Part shown: positions 24,330 to 32,379 of the stretch, in pieces
How the letters are laid out: every line of letters starts with the position of its first letter
Numbering within the stretch: position 1 is the first letter of the stretch
Assembly: GCF_001424345.1 (NCBI RefSeq)
Contig: NZ_LMPF01000023.1
Span: 591,984 to 655,983 of the forward strand
Length of the DNA stretch: 64,000 nt
From: Burkholderia sp. Leaf177
GTDB lineage: Bacteria; Pseudomonadota; Gammaproteobacteria; Burkholderiales; Burkholderiaceae
Reading direction: 5' to 3'
Notes under the pieces: model-generated
Seen by the model: only the letters and a program-made list of their open reading frames with translations
Database searches by the model: none
Told to the model about the DNA's origin: nothing
Position numbers and translations under genes: made by a program

Positions 24330-26156
24330 ATGTTGCTCATCATCCTCGCCTACCTTGGCGGCGCGCTCACCATCTTGAGCCCGTGCATATTGCCTGTTCT
24401 GCCCTTCGTGTTTTCGCGCGCGGATCAGCCGTTCGTGCGCAGCGGTTTGCCGTTGCTTGCCGGCATGGCGCTGACCTTCGCGGCCGTCGCCACGCTCGCG
24501 GCGGTCGGCGGCGGCTGGGTCACGCAAGCGAACCAGTACGGCCGCTGGCTCGCGGTCGCGTTGCTTGCCGTGTTCGGACTGACGTTGCTGTTGCCGAGTT
24601 TCGCCGAACGCGTGATGCGTCCGTTCGTGAGCGCGGGCAACCGTCTCACGCGATTTGCTCAAGCCGATGGCCAACAGGTCGGCGCGGGATCATCGTTTCT
24701 GCTTGGCATCGCGACGGGATTGCTGTGGGCGCCGTGCGCCGGCCCAATCCTTGGTCTCGTCCTGACCGGCGCCGCGTTGCGTGGCGCGAGCGTCGGCACG
24801 ACCTTGTTGCTCGTGGCTTATGCGGCGGGCGCGGCGACGTCGCTGGCGGTCGCTTTGTTGATCGGCGGCCGGGTGTTCGCGGCCATGAAACGGTCGCTGG
24901 GCGCGGGCGAGTGGATCCGGCGCGGCATTGGCGCGGCAATGTTGCTCGGCGTGGTCGCGATTTCGCTTGGACTCGATACCGGCGTCCTCGCGCGTGTATC
25001 GACCGTTGCAACGGGTGGCATCGAGGAAAAGCTGGTCGACCGGTTGTCACCGGGATCGTCGCCGGGCGCTACACCGGCCGCGCCTGAAGCAGCGAGCAGC
25101 GTCGCGAGCAAGGATGCGAGCACGGCTGTAAGCACGGCTGTAAGCACCGATTCACCCGCGATGATGCGCGCCACGTTCGACACCCCGCTGCCCGTAGAAG
25201 GCCAGTTGCCGCTGTTGGCAGGCGCGGTCCAATGGCTGAATTCGGCGCCGCTCAGCGCGGAGGATTTGCGCGGCAAGGTCGTGCTCGTCGACTTCTGGAC
25301 GTATTCGTGTATCAACTGCCTGCGTTCGTTGCCATATGTGAAAGCGTGGGCGCAAAAGTATCGCGACAAGGGACTGGTCGTGATCGGCGTGCACGCGCCC
25401 GAGTTTGCGTTCGAACGTAACGTCGATAACGTGAAGCGTTCCGTGCATGACCTGGGTATCGATTATCCGGTCGCTATCGACAACAACTACGCCATCTGGC
25501 GCGCGTTTGGCAACCAGTACTGGCCGGCGCATTATTTTATCGATGCAAAGGGGCAAGTGCGTTTCCATCATTTCGGCGAAGGCGATTATGCGCACTCCGA
25601 AGAAGTGATCCAGCAATTGCTGAAGGAAGCCGGTCATACCGGCGTTAGCCCGGCGATTACCAGCACCGACGCCAAGGGCGTCCAGCAATCCGCCGATAGC
25701 GCCGACATGCGCTCGCCGGAAACCTACGTTGGCTACGAGCGCGCGGAGAATTTCGCGGAGCGCGGCGGCGAATCGCACGACAAGGTCCACACGTATGCGG
25801 CGCCCGGCGAGCTTTCGCTGAACAACTGGGGACTTGCCGGCGCGTGGAAAGTGGGCGCGGAGGCGGCGTCGCTGGCGGGATCGAACGGGACGATTGTGTA
25901 TCGATTCCATGCGCGCGATTTGCATCTCGTGCTCGGGCCGGGGAAGGACGGGAGGCCCGTCAGATTCCGTGTATCGATAGACGGCGCCGCCCCCGGCGAT
26001 GCCCACGGCACCGACATTGCAGCCGACGGCACCGGCACCGTGACCGAACAGCGCCTCTACCAGCTCGTGCGGCAACCGGGCGATGTCAGGGACCGCACGT
26101 TCAGCATCGAATTCCTCGATCCGGGCGTTGAGGCTTACGCGTTCACGTTTGGCTAG
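24330..26156 (+). CDS. dipZ: DipZ-type thiol-disulfide reductant carrier (CcdA-thioredoxin fusion)
   Basis: The 608-aa protein has three parts: an N-terminal CcdA/DsbD-like membrane domain (about 1-225, with the conserved SPCILPVLP and WAPCAGPI cysteine motifs), a periplasmic TlpA/thioredoxin domain (about 290-430, redox motif YSCINCLRSLP) and a C-terminal beta-sandwich (about 460-608) typical of DipZ. It would carry electrons from cytoplasmic thioredoxin across the inner membrane. The position right after an exported MsrB suggests that it recharges that enzyme. The stop codon overlaps the stop of the convergent methyltransferase gene by 4 bp. Confidence 0.92.
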   Translation: MLLIILAYLGGALTILSPCILPVLPFVFSRADQPFVRSGLPLLAGMALTFAAVATLAAVGGGWVTQANQYGRWLAVALLAVFGLTLLLPSFAERVMRPFVSAGNRLTRFAQADGQQVGAGSSFLLGIATGLLWAPCAGPILGLVLTGAALRGASVGTTLLLVAYAAGAATSLAVALLIGGRVFAAMKRSLGAGEWIRRGIGAAMLLGVVAISLGLDTGVLARVSTVATGGIEEKLVDRLSPGSSPGATPAAPEAASSVASKDASTAVSTAVSTDSPAMMRATFDTPLPVEGQLPLLAGAVQWLNSAPLSAEDLRGKVVLVDFWTYSCINCLRSLPYVKAWAQKYRDKGLVVIGVHAPEFAFERNVDNVKRSVHDLGIDYPVAIDNNYAIWRAFGNQYWPAHYFIDAKGQVRFHHFGEGDYAHSEEVIQQLLKEAGHTGVSPAITSTDAKGVQQSADSADMRSPETYVGYERAENFAERGGESHDKVHTYAAPGELSLNNWGLAGAWKVGAEAASLAGSNGTIVYRFHARDLHLVLGPGKDGRPVRFRVSIDGAAPGDAHGTDIAADGTGTVTEQRLYQLVRQPGDVRDRTFSIEFLDPGVEAYAFTFG

Positions 26157-26857
26157 GCGTTGATCAGCCGATAGATCAGCAAGCGGCCCTTGTAGGCGGC
26201 TGTATCGTCGAAAGCGACGCGGTCGAGGCGTTCCTCGCGCATCTGGAAACCTCGCTCGCCCATTTGCCGGTTGAAGGCGGCGCGGTTGCCGCGGTCCGGA
26301 TCCACGATCCAGACTTCGGCTTCAGGCGTCGCATGCAAGCCGATAAACGCCGCGAGTGTTGCGTTGGCATCGCGTTCGTAGAGCAGGTCGCTGCCCATGA
26401 TCAGGTCGTATCGGCCATTGACGATGCTGCGTCCAGCCGTGTCTTCGAGCGCGTCTTCCAGCTCCGGGACGGACCAGTTGCCGTGCAGGTATTTCATTGG
26501 CGGAAGATCGTTCAGGCGCAGGTTTTCGTCGAGGAAAGCGGAGGTCAGCGGGTGGCAATCGCTTGCCGTGACGTCCGCCCCGCGCCGATGCCCGACGAGA
26601 CTTGCCAGCGCGAGGCCGCAGCCGATTTCGAGGATTCGTTCGCGGGCGACGACGGGGCGCAGCGCGAGCCGCGCGGCGAGATGCGCGCCCGATGGCCACA
26701 GCATGCCAAACAACGGCCACATGGCGGACGAAATGCCGATGCGCTCGGCGTCGCCGGAAGGGTCGGAGAATTGCTGCAGGTCGAGCAGGGAACGGATGAT
26801 CAGGTCGTCTACGCCGGTGACGGTGATGTTCTGCTGCTTGGTCAGGTAACCGGGCAT
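26153..26857 (-). CDS. SAM-dependent methyltransferase (Methyltransf_16/Nnt1-like)
   Basis: About 234 aa with a Rossmann-type methyltransferase core: motif I ILEIGCGLALASLVG, the acidic SDCHPLTSAFLDEN and the post-motif MGSDLLYERD. This arrangement resembles METTL21/nicotinamide N-methyltransferase-like protein methyltransferases. The substrate is unknown. The start is unclear: ATG 26857 (MPGYLTKQQ) is used, but a GTG 18 codons upstream (26911) is in frame, and neither has a clear ribosome site. The gene is tail-to-tail with dipZ and shares 4 bp with it. Confidence 0.75.
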   Translation of the reverse strand: MPGYLTKQQNITVTGVDDLIIRSLLDLQQFSDPSGDAERIGISSAMWPLFGMLWPSGAHLAARLALRPVVARERILEIGCGLALASLVGHRRGADVTASDCHPLTSAFLDENLRLNDLPPMKYLHGNWSVPELEDALEDTAGRSIVNGRYDLIMGSDLLYERDANATLAAFIGLHATPEAEVWIVDPDRGNRAAFNRQMGERGFQMREERLDRVAFDDTAAYKGRLLIYRLINA

Positions 26858-26926
26858 TGAACGGCCAGGAAGGGAAAGGGGACGTAGTATGCGCCCGTTT
26901 TCTGTTTGCACTCTAGATTCGGCTTT

Positions 26927-27625
26927 TCAGGTTTTCCCGTGCGCCCGCCTCAGCCGTTCGCGGCTGTTGCTCAGGTGCATGCGCATTGCCGCGCGGGCAT
27001 CGTCGGCATCCTGGCGCACGATCGCCCGATAAATCTGCTGATGTTCCGCCAGAACATTTCGCAGATGCACCACGCGATCGAGTTCCGCGATCTCCGTCGA
27101 TCCCAGCCGCGTACGTGGACTTACCGCGCGGCCGAGCTGGCTCAGGACATCGACGAAATAATGGTTTCCGCTTGCACGGGCGATCTGGATATGGAACTCG
27201 ACGTCGTGCGCCACCACGTCCGTGCTGCCCCGTTCGAGTTCGGCTTCGAAACACGCGAGCGCGGCATCGATCAGCTTCAGATTCTGGTCCGTGCGTCTGC
27301 CGGCCGCCAGCCCCGCCGCCGCGGCTTCCATGTCAATCCGGAATTCGATGATCGCCATGACGTCCAGCATGTCCGAAAGATCCGATGCTGGCAGACGCAC
27401 GCTCTCTGACCGGTTCGCATCCAGGATGAACGTGCCGATCCCGTGACGCGTCTCGACGACCTTTGCAGCCTGCAAGCGCGACATGGCTTCCCGCACGACC
27501 GAACGGCTGACCGATAACTGCTTCATCAGCGCCACTTCGGTCGGGACCTTGTCGCCGGGGCGAAGCGTGCCGCGCTGGATATCGTCCGAGACGGTTGCAA
27601 TGACTTTGTCGGTGAGAAGGCTCAT
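26927..27625 (-). CDS. GntR-family regulator, FadR/FCD subfamily
   Basis: The 232-aa protein has an N-terminal winged helix (residues 1-75: GDKVPTEVALMKQLSVSRSVVREAMSRLQAAKVVETRHGIGTF) and a helical FCD effector domain (about 90-220) with the metal-site residues seen in sugar-acid regulators (DVEFHIQIARASGN, HQQIYRAI). It is divergent from the glucarate transporter and dehydratase genes, so it is the likely glucarate-responsive repressor. Two copies of a GTC-N-TCAGAC-type site lie in the shared upstream region. I start at ATG 27625; longer in-frame starts have no support. Confidence 0.88.
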   Translation of the reverse strand: MSLLTDKVIATVSDDIQRGTLRPGDKVPTEVALMKQLSVSRSVVREAMSRLQAAKVVETRHGIGTFILDANRSESVRLPASDLSDMLDVMAIIEFRIDMEAAAAGLAAGRRTDQNLKLIDAALACFEAELERGSTDVVAHDVEFHIQIARASGNHYFVDVLSQLGRAVSPRTRLGSTEIAELDRVVHLRNVLAEHQQIYRAIVRQDADDARAAMRMHLSNSRERLRRAHGKT

Positions 27626-27748
27626 TTTCGGATCGTGCTTTCGAGGAGACTTATTTGTTGACCAGACGTCCTGGCGTGACCAGCGACAGCAAGCCGCCCA
27701 GCAGCAGCTTGAATTCACGTGGTTTCTCAAGCAATGCACGAAGTCCAA

Positions 27749-27761
27749 GTCATCAGACGTC
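27749..27761. promoter_or_regulatory. Candidate GntR operator 1
   Basis: GTCATCAGACGTC matches the second site at 10 of 13 positions and lies 124 bp upstream of the gntR start, in the regulator's own control region. Confidence 0.4.
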
Positions 27762-27880
27762 CGAGTTCTTTCCGAAACTTCGATACTTTAACAAAAGATA
27801 GGTCCGGTCGGATGCTCGCCCACGCGCCAGCATAATAGGGTAAACGCGCCATTGGAATATCTATGGTTTCTAAGTAGACT

Positions 27881-27893
27881 GTCGTCAGACAAC
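27881..27893. promoter_or_regulatory. Candidate GntR operator 2
   Basis: GTCGTCAGACAAC is an imperfect palindrome (GTYGTCNGACRAC) 79 bp upstream of the transporter start. The GTC-N-GAC core is of the kind bound by FadR-type sugar-acid regulators. Confidence 0.45.
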
Positions 27894-27972
27894 ATAACGT
27901 GTTTTTAGCCGCTTCGCGATCACGTTATGGAGTACGACCCGGGCCAGCCACGCAGCCCATCTGGAGACAATC

Positions 27973-29310
27973 TTGACGTCCGCACCCGCCACGCCTGCAA
28001 ACGATGTGCTCGATTCGGCTGTATCGAAAGTAAAGCGCCATGTATTGCCGCTCGTCCTCATCATGTTCATTGCGAACTACATCGATCGGGTGAACATCGG
28101 CTTCGTCAATTCGCACATGCAGGCGGACCTCGGAATTGGCGCGGCGGTATACGGTTTGGGGAGCGGACTGTTTTTCATCGGATACGCGCTGTTCGAAGTG
28201 CCGTCCAACGTCCTGATGCAGCGATACGGCGCGCGCGTGTGGCTCACGCGGATCATGGGGACATGGGGCATCGTCGCGGCCGCGATGGCGTTTGTCTGGA
28301 ACGACACGTCGTTCTATGTATTGCGCTTCCTGCTTGGGATAGCCGAGGCCGGGTTCTTTCCGGGCGTGGTGTTCTACTTCACGCAATGGCTTCCGCAGAA
28401 AGAACGCGGCAAGGCCGTCGCCGTTTTCCTCGGCGGCTCGGCGCTGGCTTCGGTCTTGTCCGGCCCGATCACCGGCTCGCTTTTGTCCATTCGCGGTTTC
28501 GGGCTTCATGGCTGGCAGTGGATGTTCCTGATCGAAGGCGGTTTCTCGGTCGTGTTGTGCGGCGTCAGCTGGATGCTGCTCAAATCGCATATCAGCGATG
28601 CCAAATGGCTGAGCCCGGCCGAACAAACCGCGCTTTCAACGTCGATTGCCAACGAACAGGCCGAACGTGAAGCGCTTGGAGGCGGGCACCATCTGCCCAC
28701 GTTCAAACTTCTCAAAGACCCGCAGATCCTGCTTTTCTGCCTGCTGTACTTCGCGATCCAACTGACCATCTATGCAGCCACATTCTGGCTGCCGACGATC
28801 ATCCGGAAGATGGGCGGACTGAGCGACTTCCAGGTCGGCATGTTCAACGCGGTGCCCTGGCTCATCGCGATGGTCGCGATGTATTGCTTCGCGCTCCTTT
28901 CGGCGAGGTGGCGTTTCCAGCAGGCATGGCTTGCCGCCGCGCTGGTCATTGCCGCGTGCGGGCTGTTTGCATCGACGTCGGGGAATCCCGTTTTATCGTT
29001 TGTCGCGATCTGTTTTTCCGCGATCGGCTTCAAGGCCGCCGCGTCCTTGTTCTGGCCGATTCCGCAGGGCTATCTCGACGCGCGCGTGGCAGCCGGTGTC
29101 ATTGCGTTGATCAATTCGGTTGGCAACCTCGGCGGATTTTTTGCGCCGGCGGCCTTCGGCTATTTGCAGCAACATACCGGCTCGATCACGGGCGGACTTT
29201 ACGGCCTCGGTTTCGCTTCGCTGATCGCCGCCGCCGCGTGTTTCCTGACACGCAACCGCCGGATCGATCGCGATGCAATGGGCGAACACGTGCCCAGCCG
29301 AGCGCTCTGA
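27973..29310 (+). CDS. gudP: MFS transporter for D-glucarate/galactarate (GudP type)
   Basis: The 445-aa protein has about 12 TM segments and the anion:cation symporter (ACS) features: NYIDRVNIGFVNSHMQADLG in TM1, GLFFIGYALFEVPSNVLMQRYGARVW and RFLLGIAEAGFFPGVVFYFTQW. These match the GudP/phthalate-type permeases. The start is TTG at 27973 with GGAG 7-8 nt upstream; no better ATG is nearby. It precedes glucarate dehydratase by 27 bp and is divergent from a FadR-type regulator, which together support sugar-diacid uptake. Confidence 0.87.
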   Translation: MTSAPATPANDVLDSAVSKVKRHVLPLVLIMFIANYIDRVNIGFVNSHMQADLGIGAAVYGLGSGLFFIGYALFEVPSNVLMQRYGARVWLTRIMGTWGIVAAAMAFVWNDTSFYVLRFLLGIAEAGFFPGVVFYFTQWLPQKERGKAVAVFLGGSALASVLSGPITGSLLSIRGFGLHGWQWMFLIEGGFSVVLCGVSWMLLKSHISDAKWLSPAEQTALSTSIANEQAEREALGGGHHLPTFKLLKDPQILLFCLLYFAIQLTIYAATFWLPTIIRKMGGLSDFQVGMFNAVPWLIAMVAMYCFALLSARWRFQQAWLAAALVIAACGLFASTSGNPVLSFVAICFSAIGFKAAASLFWPIPQGYLDARVAAGVIALINSVGNLGGFFAPAAFGYLQQHTGSITGGLYGLGFASLIAAAACFLTRNRRIDRDAMGEHVPSRAL

Positions 29311-29337
29311 TCCCTTCAATTTTTCGAGTTCAAAATC

Positions 29338-30687
29338 ATGTCGATGACTTCAGTCAAATCCAACGCCACGCCGACCGTCGTAGAGTTGCGCGTCGTACCC
29401 GTCGCGGGCCGCGACAGCATGCTGATGAACCTGAGCGGCGCGCACGGCCCGTTCTTCACACGCAACATCGTGATTCTTACCGACAGCGCCGGCAACACGG
29501 GCGTAGGCGAAGTGCCAGGCGGCGAGTCGATCCGCAAGACTATCGATGACGCTCGGCCTTTGGTCGTCGGCCAGTCGATCGGCAATTTGCAGGCGATCCT
29601 GAATCGGGCGCGCACGCAGTTCGCCGATCGCGATGCAGGCGGCCGCGGTCTGCAGACCTTTGACCTGCGCACGACCATCCACGCGGTCACGGCGCTGGAG
29701 GCTGCGCTGCTCGACCTGCTTGGCCAGCACCTCGGCGTGCCGGTCGCGGCGCTTTTGGGCGAAGGTCAGCAACGCGATGAAGTCGAAATGCTCGGCTATC
29801 TGTTTTACATCGGCGACCGGAGCAAAACGGACTTGCCGTATGCAAGCGGCGCCGATGGCAACGACGACTGGGACCGCCTGCGAACCGAGGAAGCGATGAC
29901 CCCTGAAGCCGTCGTCCGGCTTGCGGAAGCGGCTCAAGCGCGTTATGGCTTCAACGACTTCAAGCTGAAGGGCGGCGTGCTATCCGGCGATGCTGAAATC
30001 GAAGCCGTTACCGCGCTGGCCGAGCGTTTCCCGAAGGCGCGCGTCACGCTCGACCCGAATGGCGCATGGTCGCTGGCCGAAGCGATCCGTCTGTGTCGCG
30101 ACCAGCACCACGTATTGGCCTACGCCGAAGATCCGTGCGGCGCGGAAAACGGATATTCCGGACGAGAAGTGATGGCGGAATTCCGTCGCGCAACTGGCTT
30201 GCCGACCGCGACCAACATGATCGCGACGGATTGGCGGCAGATGGGTCATGCAATCCAGTTGCAGTCGGTCGATATCCCGCTTGCCGATCCGCATTTCTGG
30301 ACGATGCAGGGTTCGGTTCGCGTGGCGCAGATGTGCAATGAGTGGGGTTTGACATGGGGATCGCATTCGAACAACCACTTCGATATTTCGCTCGCCATGT
30401 TCACGCAAGTTGCGGCGGCGGCGCCGGGAAAAATCACGGCTATCGATACCCATTGGATCTGGCAGGACGGTCAGCGCCTGACGCGCAATCCGTTACAGAT
30501 CGTTGGCGGCAAGGTGAAGGTTCCGGAGCAGCCAGGTTTGGGTGTCGAGATCGATATGGATGAACTCGCGAAGGCGAATGCGCTTTACGAGCAGCATGGA
30601 CTCGGGGCGAGAGATGACGGCGTAGCGATGCAATTCCTGATTCCCAACTGGAAGTTCGATAACAAGAAACCGAGTCTTGTGCGATAA
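29338..30687 (+). CDS. gudD: Glucarate dehydratase (enolase superfamily)
   Basis: The 449-aa protein is a full-length GudD: N-terminal capping domain with [17 protein letters not shown], catalytic KxK in [11 protein letters not shown] (about residue 205), metal ligands in [17 protein letters not shown] and ATNMIATDW, and the catalytic His in [10 protein letters not shown] (about residue 340). It dehydrates D-glucarate (and L-idarate) to 5-keto-4-deoxyglucarate. No kdgD or garL aldolase is adjacent, but an alpha-ketoglutaric semialdehyde dehydrogenase that finishes the pathway is at 50148. Confidence 0.94.
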   Translation: MSMTSVKSNATPTVVELRVVPVAGRDSMLMNLSGAHGPFFTRNIVILTDSAGNTGVGEVPGGESIRKTIDDARPLVVGQSIGNLQAILNRARTQFADRDAGGRGLQTFDLRTTIHAVTALEAALLDLLGQHLGVPVAALLGEGQQRDEVEMLGYLFYIGDRSKTDLPYASGADGNDDWDRLRTEEAMTPEAVVRLAEAAQARYGFNDFKLKGGVLSGDAEIEAVTALAERFPKARVTLDPNGAWSLAEAIRLCRDQHHVLAYAEDPCGAENGYSGREVMAEFRRATGLPTATNMIATDWRQMGHAIQLQSVDIPLADPHFWTMQGSVRVAQMCNEWGLTWGSHSNNHFDISLAMFTQVAAAAPGKITAIDTHWIWQDGQRLTRNPLQIVGGKVKVPEQPGLGVEIDMDELAKANALYEQHGLGARDDGVAMQFLIPNWKFDNKKPSLVR

Positions 30688-30813
30688 AAATCAGGTGCTA
30701 CTTTCACGATTTAATGGGAGGCCGTGCCATAAGATTTTTTCGGTAATGACGGACCCCGACAAAACCGGTAAAGCCCAAAACCCTGCGTTCGCGTTCGAAT
30801 GAACGCACGTCAG

Positions 30814-30899
30814 GGTTCCGTATTGATGGCGACCCACACTGTTGGCGAAGCGTGTGGGTAGCAGCCGTGTACGGAGGGAGGCTTTGACGGGGCACGCGT
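30814..30899 (+). repeat. Dispersed intergenic repeat, copy A
   Basis: This stretch contains a CCCACAC...GTGTGGG hairpin (30833-30839 with 30852-30858) around GGCGAAGC. It resembles two further copies, inverted to each other, at about 59009-59085 and 59216-59275. The shared order is CCGTATT-ATGG, GGCGAAGCGTGTGGG, then a GGAGGG segment. It lies in the gap between gudD and the low-GC cassette. Confidence 0.65.
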
Positions 30900-30968
30900 G
30901 ATTTATTGAGATGGACGGTTGGAAAAGTGCGTTAGCGTAACGGGAGTTACAACAACGAACGAATCAGG

Positions 30969-31805
30969 ATGACAACCGAATTAACGCGTTACAACGGCGA
31001 CCGTTACGTGATGCGCAAAGGACAACGCTTAAACTTCAGCAATGACGCCGATAAAACGAGGGCGGGACGCGCCATGTTAATGGACGCGGACATGCACATA
31101 TGGGAATCGAACGCGGCGCTCGTGGAGCGCGTTGAATCGTTTTTGAGAGGTGAATTTTCCTGGTATTCCCAATTGGACAAAAGCGCGCGAGACACGTTGC
31201 AAACGTTGCTCTCTTATGTGCGCGATGGTGCAGTCGATATCTGGCAGGAAGGCGGCGCGACAACCAATGCATTCGAGCACGGCGGCTTCACGCTTGATCC
31301 GCCAGCGCGACAAGATAGACCGGATACGCCGCCGTTCGATTACAACGCGCTTTTAGAAGCGGATCGTCAATCGCTACGCGAATACAACGCAATAATCGAC
31401 GCGCGTATCGAGCGTGAAGCGCGGTCGAACCCTTCGCCGTTCGAAACCGTGAACGAGTCCGAAATGCCGTTCCTTCTTTCGGTCGTGAGCATGGTCGCGC
31501 GTAGCGCGAATGTTGGGCGCCAAGCCGCGAAAACAGCTTCAGGCTTCAACGAGACCGCAGACAAGGCAAACACGCCGCTAGGCGATGCCTTGCCGTTTGA
31601 ATATGTAAAAAGCGCAACGGGCAATGATGTAATGTCTATAGCGGTCCGCGGCGTCAGTGAGGCGCATGAGGCTGAATGCCATGCGGATTACGAACGCGAT
31701 ATGGACGAATGCACGGCTTATAGAAGTGCAATGGGTGGGCAACGCTTCATGGATACATGCTCACAACGGGCGTTTATGATTTACCAGCAATGCAGAGGAT
31801 TTTGA
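30969..31805 (+). CDS. Unknown protein with a toxin-like Cys-rich C-terminus
   Basis: The 278-aa cytoplasmic-type protein has no signal peptide or TM segment except a mildly hydrophobic stretch around 165-178. The N-terminal half is hydrophilic, with aromatic motifs such as HIWESN and FSWYSQLDK. The end (about 228-278) has four cysteines spread as AECHADYERDMDECTAY...DTCSQRAF...YQQCRGF. I recall similar ends in Burkholderia polymorphic/T6SS toxin proteins, but no family can be confirmed here. Its stop overlaps the next ATG (TGATG), the close coupling expected for toxin and immunity genes. G+C is lower than in the flanks. Confidence 0.6.
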   Translation: MTTELTRYNGDRYVMRKGQRLNFSNDADKTRAGRAMLMDADMHIWESNAALVERVESFLRGEFSWYSQLDKSARDTLQTLLSYVRDGAVDIWQEGGATTNAFEHGGFTLDPPARQDRPDTPPFDYNALLEADRQSLREYNAIIDARIEREARSNPSPFETVNESEMPFLLSVVSMVARSANVGRQAAKTASGFNETADKANTPLGDALPFEYVKSATGNDVMSIAVRGVSEAHEAECHADYERDMDECTAYRSAMGGQRFMDTCSQRAFMIYQQCRGF

Positions 31806-32065
31806 TGGCTGACTATAAAGAAAAGCGATGCGTGGTAGTCATGTGGTCGGAGGAAAAACAAGCGCTTGTTTCCTATACGCTCGATGTTGCAAAAGTGCTT
31901 GCTGTTACACAACGTCAGTTTCCGCTGGAACTGCCTGTTGCGGACTATAACAATGCGCTGGACGATGAATTTGCTCGCCAGTTCGGTGGAGCAACACTTA
32001 ATCTGCTCGCATTGTCCAATCCTGACTTGCGACCGTTTATCAAAGTTACGCAGGCCGAAGACTGA
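31805..32065 (+). CDS. Small partner protein of the cassette, possible immunity protein
   Basis: This 86-aa protein starts at ATG 31805, which shares one base with the TGA of the gene before it (TGATG), so translation is probably coupled. It begins MADYKEKRCVVVMWSEEKQALVSYTL and contains no TM segment or known motif; it is mildly acidic. Single-line G+C counts across the gene are about 43-53% against about 63% in the flanking operons, which suggests transfer. An immunity or antitoxin role is inference from gene order only. Confidence 0.55.
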   Translation: MADYKEKRCVVVMWSEEKQALVSYTLDVAKVLAVTQRQFPLELPVADYNNALDDEFARQFGGATLNLLALSNPDLRPFIKVTQAED

Positions 32066-32379
32066 GCAAAGGACGCAAAGGGCGCGCTGCATAAAGTTCA
32101 GTAAGCAAAACGAATATTCTGAACGGCCTTTCCTGAGATTTGGAAAAGTGTTTTAAAGCCAGAGCGCTAACTTTTGCAATCAACTTTCTTTTTCGAAAGG
32201 AGGCGCTACTGCAATGACATCGGAAGTTATCAGTGAGCGTGTATAAAACAGCAATCCGGCAGCACCGTCAACTCCCCTTCGCGTTAATCCCTATCGCAAA
32301 ACCCCATCACTCCAAACAATAATGTAATCCATTACATTGCCGCGCGCGAACGAGACGAATCAACGAGAGCTCGAAACCC
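32066..32379. other. AT-rich gap before the lacI-type operon, with a 10-codon mini-ORF
   Basis: No ordinary gene is supported. A strong ribosome site AAAGGAGG (32196-32203) is followed 10 nt later by a 10-codon frame (32214-32246, MTSEVISERV, stop TAA), which may be a leader peptide or a relic. The palindrome at 32321-32338 is listed separately. The line at 32101 is only about 38% G+C. Confidence 0.5.
32321..32338. promoter_or_regulatory. LacI-type operator palindrome
   Basis: AATGTAAT-CC-ATTACATT is a perfect 8-bp inverted repeat with a 2-bp centre, 41 bp before the start codon of the LacI-family regulator gene. It is the expected size and shape for binding of that regulator. Confidence 0.75.

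Larger units (their letters stand above)
27626..27972. other. Shared regulatory region between gntR and the glucarate genes
   Basis: No gene is supported in this 347-bp region. It should hold two back-to-back promoters. Two related imperfect palindromes with a TCAGAC core lie within it (listed separately). The central part around 27800-27880 is AT-rich. Confidence 0.6.

Noticed and set aside
30790-30812. GCGTTCGAATGAACGC as a tRNA T-arm, because of the GTTCGAAT core
   Set aside because: The core is part of a simple palindrome. No acceptor stem, D arm or anticodon arm can be built around it.
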